Origin: Mesocentrotus franciscanus | Taxonomy: Eukaryota; Echinodermata; Echinoidea; Camarodonta; Strongylocentrotidae | Length of the DNA stretch: 64,000 bases | Direction of reading: 5' to 3' | Assembly (NCBI GenBank): GCA_037976565.1 | Contig: CP137675.1 | Location: forward strand, 11,674,534-11,738,533 | Part shown: positions 12,301-24,300 of the stretch, in pieces | Layout of the letters: each line of letters begins with the position of its first letter | Position numbering within the stretch: position 1 is the first letter of the stretch | Position numbers and translations under genes: made by a program | The notes under the pieces: model-generated | Told to the model about the DNA's origin: nothing | Seen by the model: the letters and a program-made list of their open reading frames with translations, nothing else | Database searches by the model: none

Positions 12301-15300
12301 TCAAATTTTGAACGAAGGTGTATCTTGGTACGATCTACAAGCCTATAGATTTTGCTGATGCTGCCTCCAGTGTTCCGTCTTTTACAGGGTCAAAGGTCAT
12401 ATTTTGATAGATATCTTGTGTGCACTCTAGTGTGTGGTCTAACTACATCATTTCTTGACGGATTTCTTTCAAATGTTGTATGGAGGTGTGTCTTAGTACA
12501 ATGTACACATCTTTAGTGTTTGGTGATGCTGCCACCTGTTCCGTCTGTTATAGGGTCAAAGGTCATATTTTGGTGGGTGTCTAGTGTGCGCTGTGCAGGT
12601 CTTATTTCATGATGGATTTCTTTCAAATTTTGAAAGGAGATGTATCTTGGTACAATCTACACATCTACACTTTTGAGCGATGCTGCCCTCATTGTTCCGT
12701 CTTTTATATGGTCAAAGGTCATATGTCTTTTATGCGCTTTAACTGCCACATTTCTTGACGGATTTCTTTCAAATGTTGTATGGAGGTGTGTCTTAGTACA
12801 ATGTACACATCTGTAGTGTTTGGTGGTTCTGCCACCTGTGTTCCATCTGTTATAGGGTCAAAGGTCGTATTTTGGTGGCTGTCTTTTGTGTGCTCTAACT
12901 GCCACATTTCTTAAAAGATTTCTTTCAAATTTTCTACAGAGATGCATTATACTCTAATCTACACACATATTGGTTTGGTGATGCTGCTCCTATCCTAGTC
13001 TTGACAATAGTCCGAGCCACTAGTGGCGATCTCTGCATCATCCTTTTGTTTCAGGGAGGAGAGGGGATCTTTGTCCCTCCTTCGAACATTAGGATGACAC
13101 AAAATTGCTGCCACTGCCGGGGGATACATTCGCATTGCGCGGCAATACAGATTGCGATATTTCTAGTTCAAGAATGGCACAACGTACTCCATTGGAAAGA
13201 GACTCCAAATTTTCTGTTATAACATCTCCATGGCAGGCAGACTGCTCTGCTTCCACCGATACAGTGAGTTTGCCAATGTCCATGCCGAGCTCTAAGAAGA
13301 AGAGTTCATTGACTACCAATTTTCTACAAGAACTATTCCAGGAGTTCTTTGGGCAGAATTGAATCAACATCCTATGATATGCTAGAGATGTTTACGTCCT
13401 TCTCTGATAATTTTTCCCTTTACGTTTACAATGTCAACATGGCAGGCAGACTGCTCTGCTCCCACCGATACAGCGAGTTTGCCAACATCCACGCCAAACT
13501 CAAGAGGGAGTTCATCGACTACCAGTTTTCTACTCGAACTATTCGAGGAATTCTTTGGGCAGAATTGAATCAACATCCTATGATATGCTAGAGATGTTTA
13601 CGTCCTTCTCTGATAATTTTTCCCTTTAGGTTTACAACGTCTACATGGCAGGCAGATTGCTCTGCTCCCACCGATACAGCGAGTTTGCCAACGTCCACGC
13701 CAAACTCTATGTAAAGAAGAGTTCATCGACTACCAATTTTCTACAAGAACTATTCCAGGATTTCTTTGAGCAGAATTGACTCAACATCCTATGTATTGCT
13801 AGAGATGTTTACGTCCTTCTCTGATATTTTTTCCCCTTTAGGTATACAACGTCTACATGGCAGGCAGACTGCTCTGCTCCCACCGTTACAGCGAGTTTGC
13901 CAACGTCCACGCCAAACTCAAGAGGGAGTTCATCGACTACCAGTTTCCTAAGTTTCCCGGCAAGTGGCCCTTCACGCTATCCGATCAGCAGCTAGACACA
14001 AGGAGAAGAAGCCTGGAGCATTACGTAGAGAAAGGTAACGGATGCATGATATTATTTTGTTTCGAGAGCCAGAAGGGCGTTATTAAACAACCTTCAGGTT
14101 CTCAAGAAGGCTTGTAATACGAGAGCCAGAATTGATCTTTTTTTTGGGGGAGGTATGAATGTATTGGCTACCATCTTGAAGATTTTGTTACGTCATATCC
14201 TCTAACATTGATTTAACTCACTTCTGGTTCTAGAGTTGTATTAGAGCCTGAAGTGAAAATCTTAGGGTTTTTTGTCATTTTGTGTGTTGGATAAAATGGG
14301 AAAGTTTTCCACCACTACACAACAGACACATTTCCAATTCAGCCAACTTGAAGACCCCATACCTACATGTATAGTGATTACTACTTTCAAAAATTCATAA
14401 CTTTCTCATTTTATTTTCTGATTCCATTCGAACATTCACCCGTCTACTTATCAAGGTTGGATTTCCCTTTAACTTCTCTTCTGGTTCTTGATAGACAATA
14501 TGATAAAAAGCCTGTATTTTCATTTCATCAGTATAACATGATTGAAAGAAAGCAGTGTCATGAATTTACAAGAGAACATTATTCTGATTGTCTCTATCTA
14601 TTATGGTCCTCCTCAATCAAACTTGTACCCATCTGAGTGAGACGTAATCAGACTTGCCTGGATTATTTGAAACACGATGATGATCATGAAATCAATCTGG
14701 TTGTGACAGTTAACGAGGAGTCTTATTACAAAAGTAATTTTGCCAATATTTTGTGGAAGGAGGGACTTTGAGTAACAGATTCCTCTTTTACTGAAACGTT
14801 TTTTGACTTTCGATTCATTCATTCCTTATTATAAAAAATTCTTCATGTTTGCGAGTTCATTAATGAATGTGCACTGCTCACAAGTTAAGTCACAGACTTG
14901 TCAAGTTCATTAATCGGTTAATTGTGACTTCACCAAGTGCAGTGCAAATAACTAATGCACGCGCTTCAAAACATGATTTATTTGTTTTTATATGGAAATA
15001 TGAAGAAACGTGTAAGTTGAAAAATAAGCAAAATACCTGATCAAAATCCCAAGAATTGCACAGTCATGGGGGCCCGCCATTTGCTTTGAATGACATCTCA
15101 GTACATAACCGCAGCCAAACAGTGTAGTGCGCGTCTCAGTGTGCATCAATGTCCTTGCCATTTGAAACCATGTGCATTTCATCGCGCCTTAATTTTGTAC
15201 GTGTCAGAGATAGGCATACGCACATCTTGGACGTGCATTATCACTTCTAGCCTGAAGTCATAATTTTTGATGGGAACTAGTTTGCACAGTGGGCGTGGTA

Positions 15301-18300
15301 GGAAAGAATGATGCACGGTCGCGTGGTATCATGTGACCAATTAGACTGCCCATATTCTTGAACTGTTTTTAAATTGTTGTTCATGTTATCATGAATGACA
15401 ATTTATGCAGCATCATATTTTGCCGTAATGAATATGATGAGTTTCAGAATTATTTTCCTGAAAATATAGGTCAGAACCGTCTCTTGTAAACCAAGAGCTG
15501 TCAGGGGAACTCTGATTTCTACCCCGGTATGCATGCCTAATGAAAGCCAAAGCAAATTAGATACTATGTAGTCAATACCAATTCACTTAGAATTCCCCGG
15601 CAACACGAAACCAACAATATGCAGACACAATATGCAGACGCTCTTTTCAGTCTCGCCCAAGATTTGTGATTGAATCAGATTTTGATGTCGGCTGATGCTA
15701 TCACTTCCTATGAATGTATCAATGGAAATTAAGTTTGTATTTTTCCCTCAGATGAAGACAACAATATTAAATTTTAAGGTGTACACCCCCTCCCCTCTCT
15801 CTCTTTCAGCTGAAGCACTAAATCATGAAAATTGCTCTTATATTGGAGGTTTCTAGCAATTTTGTTTGACTGTAGAACAGGGGCGGTTCATGCTTAAAGC
15901 ATTTTTTGTTTTACTTGGTCATGTGTACTTTATACAATTTTCTCTACATCTGCCATGGTTGGGATACATTTTGGAGTTCATTTATTTCTTTCATACATTT
16001 TACCTTTATGTACTGAAATATCAGATTTTCTCACTACCTGTAAATTTTGTGAATAACAAAAATTAAGTGTTGTGACTCTGTCATTTTGCAGCATGAGACT
16101 TGGTATGAAACTTTTTTTTAAAGAAAATTGTGAAAATTTTCTGGTTTTAGAGCTTTTTTTTCTTTGCATCAGTTTTAGTTTCTGCCTTGACCTTTCATCA
16201 TATATATCTTTTGCAAAAATAGAGTATTTTTGACAAGTTACAGGAATACTGATATTGGTTATTTTGAGTGAAAAATAACATCTGTGTCACTGCTAAAACC
16301 TGCTTGTCATTATACATCATGCAAAGATATGGTATTTCCGATTTTAAAATATTCAACAATTCGGATGGTAAATAGCATTGATTTGTATATTTTTGTGAAA
16401 AATAACATATGCTGTGTTCCTGCTCATTCCTGTTCTTCTTCAACATCATCAGTTTTGATGATAAGTAAAAACATATTGAACAATGCCCTTTTGAAACCCT
16501 TTGATATGTTTGTAGAAGGAGTGAGGAAAACATCAGTATAGAGATATGGGCCTCATGAGTAAAATACAAAAATAGAATACTTCTGAAAGTAAATTCAATG
16601 TCTTATCTGTAGATGGTAAAGAATATCAATTACATAATTTTTATTTTTGAAAAATACACCTGCCATTTTGATGCTTTATCCTGCAATTTTTGAATATCAT
16701 CATCAATTGTTCATTTTGATGACAAGTTAAAACAAATCACGTTTACTTGCCAAATGCCCTTTCTATACCCTGTAACTTTTCATGAAAAAGGAGTAAGGAA
16801 ACACACCAGTAAAGAGATTGGGCATCACTGGTGAAATTCAGAACTAGAATACTTATGAAAGAATTCTAACATGACTCAGTCATTTTTGCAGGATGAGACT
16901 TGGTACGAACAAAAAAAAAAATTTGTGAAAGTTTCTGCGAGCACGAGCATCATTGGTGAAATACAAAAATAGATTACTTCTGAAAGAGTTTTAAAGCCCA
17001 TCTGCACTAGTTTGGCCAGGAGGGATTAGACCACCCTGCTGGTCACTGACAGGTGGTTATCTCATCAACTCAGCTCTCAATTAACTTAAGAAAAGGGGGA
17101 TCATAGGGACCAACAGGCACCACTTAGGCATTGTTTTCTATATAGAGGGAGCAAGTAGCTACAAGTAGTGCAGTGAGGCATTAACATCTAACCTGTAGAT
17201 GGTAAAGAATATCAAATAAATCATTTTTATGAGAAATAACTAATATCACTTACTGTTTTGCTGCTTAATCCTTCAATTTAACAAGATCATCATCAATTAT
17301 TCATTTTGATGACAAGTAAAGAATTAAATTGCTTTTACTTGCTGGATGCCCTATTAAAACCCTATAATTGTTCAAAGAAGAAGAAGCTAGGAATTGCCCT
17401 AGTATGGAGATATGGGCATATTGGTGAAAATGTTAAAATATAAATATTTCTGAAAGCAGAATTTTAACAAGTTAGAAACAGTTTAGTTGTTCAGAATATC
17501 AAATTCATTAAAAAATAATAACACCTGCTGTTTTACTGCTTAATCCTGCAATTTTTCAAGATCATCATCAATTATTCATTTTGATGACAAGGAAAACAAA
17601 TTGCCCAATGCCCTTTCAAACCCTTTAATTTCTCATAGAAAAAGAAGCTAGGCAAGGCACCCATACAGCGAAATAGGAACCATTGGTGAACCAATGACCT
17701 TTATGGGATTATTGCCCTTCATCTCGGCACAAATGGATTCTTACAAATCAGCAAGATTTAAGGCTAGGCTATGCGGCAGGTGGATTTGGCTAGGATGCTG
17801 CTTTAAAGGTAGTCTCTAAATCTGGGAATCATAGAAATGAAAAGAAAAAAAAGTTCATAGACACAAATAAAGCAGTGTTTATTACATGTCGAGTTGCAAT
17901 ACCAGGGTGATGCAATATCTTTGCTTGGCCATATTTGGCTAAAGATATATAAAGGCTAAAGATATATAAAGGATTAGGATTTTGGTTGCATATTTGTTTT
18001 GGGGGCAAGATTCCAGATCAGGGAAAGGGTTATTTTGCTTGTCTATTAAAGGCTGGGTATTTTACCGACGTTGCTCCCACTGCTGTAAAGTATCTTAAAT
18101 TACACTTATCTTTCGGTGAAGGCATGCATAGAGCGATTTCCAGTTCCTGCACCCAAGGACTGGCTATCCATCAGGTCCTGTTCATTACAAAATACTTCTT
18201 CTCACCTTCAAATGCATCTCCATGGTCTCACTTCTCCCTTCCTATTTGAACTCACGACTATCAGGCAACCATCCTGGTACTCCCATCGCTGCTCTCAAGG

Positions 18301-21300
18301 TTTCACGCTGAACCATCCGTCTCCCAAGATGCTTCCCACACTTGGTGATAGAGCATCCACAACAGCTGCTCCCGAACTAAAAATAACGTACCCAGATTTC
18401 TTCGCAATCAGCAGTCTCTCAATACCTTCCAAAAATATCAGAAACTCACGTCTTCTGTTTATAACATAATTGTAAAGCACATTTGAACATGTATATGAAA
18501 ACTGCGCTATATACAATATTATTATAATTATTAAGCATCATCACGCAGGTGTCATTAGTTGGTGATGCATTGTGGTACATGGCTGTCAACAATTTGGGAC
18601 ATTGTGAGCAGCAGATGGCAGTATATGTAAATCTGAAGTAGTGTCAGTAAAATTAAATAGCCTGCCTTTAAAGCAACTTTACAGTATACAAATTATTATA
18701 TAATGATTCGCTATTCAGAATTTAAAAAAATAAAACTTCAGGCTCAAATTTCAACATTACAGCGAACCCTTAGTTAGTGTCGTAGCACTTGCAAGTGTAA
18801 TGCCAAATCAATTTCAAAAGATAATGCAGGTTACAGTAAATGCAAAGGTACTGAGCTTCATCTTCCCTTGCTATTCCATTGTTATCCTCCCTGAAATTGA
18901 GTTAGCTTACATAGATTGTGAAGATAAATGGGTGGCAGTCTACGGGTGACAGGTGATCCTTTCTTTCTGATATCTAGATTGGATGTCTTGGTTAGACCAT
19001 ATCGTCTTTTGAGTTGCAGAAGGGCATTAACTCATCTTCTTACATGGAGTTAATGCCTTTCTGTCTCTGAACAGATGCCAGTATATGCTACATGATAAAA
19101 GTAATAATCATTCTAAATGAAATAGTTGTATCTGGAAAGAGCAGCGATGAATCAACATGATATTTTGATTCACAATGATTTCAGTGTATAATGATCTTTA
19201 GCAGATATGAAAATATTGTCTGTTACGAGCCAGAAGGGGGGTTAATTACATCATTTTGCACAGAATTAATGCCCATCTGGGACCAGTTTCACAAAGCCTT
19301 TTTCCAATGACAAATGACAAAAATCAGTGACAAATCTGCTGATAACCAATCAGAAACAAGGATTTTACTAGCTTATAACAAAAACTGCTGATAACCAATC
19401 AGAAACAAGGATTTCACTAGCTTAAAATAACAAAAACTGTCATTTGTCACTGATGACAAATTTTGTGAAATGGGGCCCAGGTTCCAAACAGACAATCCCT
19501 CTTCTGGTGTTTACTGTTTATGAAGTAGATACATTCTATGTAGTGAAAGTCAGAAGGGAATTAACTTTGTGCTAAGGTATGTAAGTTAACACCCTTCTGG
19601 CTCTCAATAGGCAGGTTATTTGTATTGACATTTCATGATATATTCATTCTGTTTGGAACCAAAAAGGCGTTATATATCTGTGTAAAATTATAAGATATCC
19701 TGCCCTTTTGGCTTCAACAGATGGTTTCTCCTTTTGCCATAGCAATTTATTTTGTCCTTTACTTAATGTAGGAATGAGTTAGTAAGTGGTAGGGTGGGAT
19801 TACACATGGCTCTTTCTTTGTCTTGTCGAAGGCTAGACTAATCCGATGTTTGTCAGATTATGATGAAACGAATCCAAAGCATATGGAGACGGAAGATAGT
19901 GCCCAAATCCTAGTTTGAAAGGAACCACTGCGCCGCCAAAAGACCTTCAAAATTCTCGCACCATTATAAAGTTCCCCTACATTTCCCTGCAACTCTCTTT
20001 ATAGAGCAACGTGTCATTGGTATTGTGTTACATTCAAAGACCTTTTTACTCCTAGATGCTGCCTAAAAAGCCCTAGATGCAGCCTGACCCAGCTTAAAGA
20101 AACCCAATCTAATTTTTTAGCCCATTTCTCTGCCGAGTGAGGAAGCTTTCCTCCAGTGGCATGCCACCATACTGTTTGTTTTCTTAGCTTACTGTCTGCC
20201 GAGCTAGGTACGAAAGATTGCGCATCAACATTCGAAAGGCCAACCATGTACATGTACCTCATAGAAAAATAATGATGTGAGATGCTTATGAACACGGCAC
20301 TGTAATCAGTGAAATGGGTCATGTTGATTGCTAGGAACAGGTTTTAAAGGTAAAATCAAAGATTTAGAATTCAAAGAGTTTGTGTGTCTTTTCCTGTATA
20401 GTCTCTAAGTCATCTTATCCTTAATACATATATAAAATCTCATTTTACTGCCAGAAAAGCTGTCAAATTATTCAGTTTTTTATATAAATTAAGTAGTAAA
20501 TGGGAAAAGCCTGTTGGGAGGGAGGGAGAAGGGTATTGATATTATGTCTAAGTATGTAAATTAACACTCTTCTGGCACTCAGCAGAAAAATATTGTAGCA
20601 TCATTATTTATCGTAAAATTTGTGAATTTAAAATGGCTATGTTCAGATACCTATTAAGCAAATAAAATGCAACTATCAGTGTTGTTGTTTTACCACCTGG
20701 AAACATCAATGTAAAAACAATTTCATATGTATAGTAGATAACAGAGTTCAGCCTCTGGGGATCCAGCATTTGCTGTGGCAACGATAGCTCCAGGCTGAAC
20801 TTGTCATAGCTGTAAGGTTAGAAGAGTTGCAGTTAAGGTTTTGGATTAGGATTAGGGTTTGGTATAGGTTTTGATATAAGGTTTGGTATAGGTTTTGATA
20901 TAAGGTTTGATATAGGGTTCGGTATGGGGTTAGTTACAGTGTATAGGGTTTTGGTATAAGTTTATGATTACGGTTTTGTACAGGGTTTTGGTAAAAGGTT
21001 TGGTACATGGTTAGGATTAGGGTTTGGTAATTTGGTAATGGGTTTGGTATAAAGTTTGGTATAGGGTTTGGTATAGGATTTAGTATAAGGTTTGAAGGGT
21101 TGAAGTTGGCAATCAGGTTAGTATAGGAAATTGACAGTGGAACAGTACTTCATCAAAGCACTGCCAGAGAACCTAATTTCCCCTTTAAATGCATGAATGG
21201 TTTTCATTTGTGCCCCTACATGTGAATCACATTGCATCACTGCTATATAGCTGAAGAAGATAAAGCATCAGTATGTGTTCTTTTAAATTTTTTTCTGCCT

Positions 21301-24300
21301 GGTTATGAAGACATCGGATCAAGGCTAAAAATACACGGGGGCGATTGCAAAATTAAAAATCGCCCCCGTGGAATTATAAAATAAAGATTATCTTTTCTGT
21401 TATAACTTAATTTCACACAATATCGAGTTTCAACTTTCAAACCTTAAACCAATGAAATTAAACTATGGAAGTTAGATTAGCGTGCAGGATTTCTCGCTCG
21501 AATTTTTCGGTGTCTAGATCGAGGCCGCCATATTGTAAACAAATGAACGCGTAATCGCGGCAAGATTGCACTATATCTCCCATCTGCACATCTCTATGAT
21601 TATTACCGATACAAACAACGGAAGCTCGCAGTGCAGTGCAGCCCTTAGCAGCACCGGTAGTATACCGGTGTACACACTGCCGCCCCATATCTGCTGGAGC
21701 TAGAGGCGATCGCGCAAGGACCAGTAAATCAACCGAAAGCTAAAATTAGTAAAAGGAAACATGTAGGCAAGGAGGCGACTGTACGGGCTTGGACCAGACA
21801 TTTCGTACAGAGGGACTCGAGATCTGACCATTAGTTGCATGTAACTTGTAAAGTTAATGCCGACTTATATAAGTAAATGATAATGATGAAATAACAAAGA
21901 ATTTATGAGTATCATGGGTACCAATTCAATAGAAATTTGTATAAAAAAGAGCCCCCGTCAGTACTTAAAGAGCCCCTGTGAGAAGGCTCTCGGGAGCTCT
22001 TGTTTTTTGGAAGAGCCCCCGTGGACAAAAAATTAATTTGAGCCCTGCATTGGATGAATAGCACTTCTAAATGTTGACCTTGACATTTCACCTAGGATGA
22101 ACTTCAGTAGACGATGCATATTAACACTGATACCACTTACACATATAGCGCTTAGAGACTTCGGTGGAAAGCACTTTATAAGCACCGTTTCATTATAATT
22201 ATTATATAGGGTTGTATGGAACTAGGGATTGAAATTAACAGATAAGTGATAGTTCCTATACTAATCAAGGAAAAAAGAACAAATTGTTTTTCTTCAGTCA
22301 TAACAGGGGGAGCACTTCGCCCAAATGGAAATAAAGTTGAAACAAGCTCATATCTTCAGTAGATAGCAGAGCACAACCTTCTTTCTAAAATACACAAAAC
22401 TCTTCATCTTTGTCCCAACATGTGCATGATGATGAATCACCCCTATCTGAAGATGATAATGGATTACTATGTGTTCATTTCAAGTGTTCTCCCAGTTTAT
22501 AAGACCTAAACAAAATGCTTGATGGTTGAATAGCACTTCTAAATGTTAACTTTAAAGAGAAGGTTCATTGATTTTAAAAACTAACTTTATTGTTATTATT
22601 GCAAAGGTGAAACTTTGATTGGACAAGGTTATCAAAATTCAATGCTTGGAAACATTCGAAGTAATGATTATTATCAATTACAAAACGCTTAAATACAGCC
22701 CCGGCATAGCACCTGAAAAGCTCTCCGATCGCTGCTGAGATGCGTGACGTAACATGTTGAACATGATTTGCACAAGCAGACGATGTCCCATGACATCACA
22801 CACATTTTCAGTGCCTGTTTTATGATCTTCTCTTCAGTTATTTTTCTTACTTCACTACCCTCGGGCTAAATGTTTAATATATTGTCTCACTCTTAACCCC
22901 GCGCATGGTATTATTTTGATGAAAAATACAAGGATAAAAAATAAAGGAATCCGTCGCTTGTAAACAAAATAAGTCACCGTTGTATTTTCAGCTGCAGACA
23001 CCGCGGTATGTTCGGCGTTTCAAGAGGGAACAAATGCCGTCATGCTATCATTCCGGGGGGTTTTAATTTTGAAATTTCAGTGTGGTTTCTTTGATTGTTC
23101 ATTGACCCCTATCCTGTGTATTTACAAACAAAATAATTTAGTTATCAGAATCGGTTTAATATCCTTTTTTGAATGGTGTAAAATTCCATCACATTTTTAT
23201 ACACTAAACTCATTATAATTTGAGAAATAATAGCATTGCAATTATGTTCATTCTTTATGGGATGTCGTCTGCTTGGGCAGGATTGGTTCATATTGTGACG
23301 GCATTAAGACATCGTTATTTTCCTGGCGAATCTCTCGCATATCCCAGATGCTATGGAGGTGGTTTTATTTGTATTTTTATAATTCACCCGATATGTAGTT
23401 GACCTAAAACTTGTATGATGGCCATCTGTTAGCTTAACAGTTTCTAGTGATACGTTATTTGCCATATTTTAACAGGCACTTTAACATTTCAATATATAGG
23501 TTGAACTTAATAGACCATACATATTTACCCTGAAAACCATATACGCAGATATCCTCATGTGGGCTAGGTATTGAATTTAACACACATAAGATATTTCATA
23601 TATATGCTAATCTTCCAAGCGACACTCATCTTACCAATGGGCATGCTTTTCCACTTGGAAATAAAATATTTTCAGGAGATAGCAGAGCTTAACCTTTTCT
23701 TTAAATGCACAAAACTCTTCATCTATGCCCCTACATATGAATGACTTTGCATCACCTCAGTCTGAAGACGATAATCTATTAGTAGGTGTTCGTTTCAAGT
23801 GTTCTCCCAGGATATGAAGACATTGAATGCTTGAGGATGAATAGCACTTATAAATGTTAACCCTGACATTTAACTGCTCAATTAATTTTGGAGGATAAGG
23901 GTGAACTTAACCCATTGAATACTACATTCCCATATGTTAAAGGTACTATGTCCCATTTGCAGGCCCAAAAAATGAAAAGGTTAAATTCCAACGGCATTTG
24001 AAAGACAATACTAATTTAGAACTTCCCTAAAAATAGGGGGGCTTGAAAATGTCTTTAAGTGGGAAAATAACGACTATTAGTTGTCGAATCGACTTAGGAG
24101 CTATAGAGCCAGTAAGTAATAGTCTGATTTTTCAGACCATTGTACCGAATGGTCGTACTTTTATGCTGCGCAAAGATTCAATCAGTTTAATTTTGGCCAT
24201 TACAAGAAGTGGGTTATTGATGTAGACAAATGCTCATGTACCCTTTACAGCTCATTTTATGTATGTTATTACCAAAGATGAAAAAGCCAGTCAGTCACTC

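Larger units (their letters stand above)
9351..13841 (+). other. SNX27 intron (PDZ to PX)
   Basis: Contents in order: pyrimidine-rich 9500-9800; MITE 9893-10093; plain AT-rich sequence to 11219; hairpin 11220-11279; short palindrome 11705-11727; (CCG)n 11751-11772; satellite to about 12970; an unassigned segment 12985-13209; and three broken copies of the front of the next exon (13215-13841). Confidence 0.85.

Noticed and set aside
13382..13576. Open frames in the PX exon copies as separate genes
   Set aside because: They are decayed exon duplicates, and the minus-strand frames there are shadows.
18295..18516. Minus-strand frame of 73 codons
   Set aside because: It is the antisense of the LINE reverse transcriptase end, which reads clearly on the + strand.
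24043..24225. 60-codon open frame also present at 40993-41175
   Set aside because: Conserved only because both lie in nearly identical copies of the same TTAA MITE. No start context, no protein similarity recognised.
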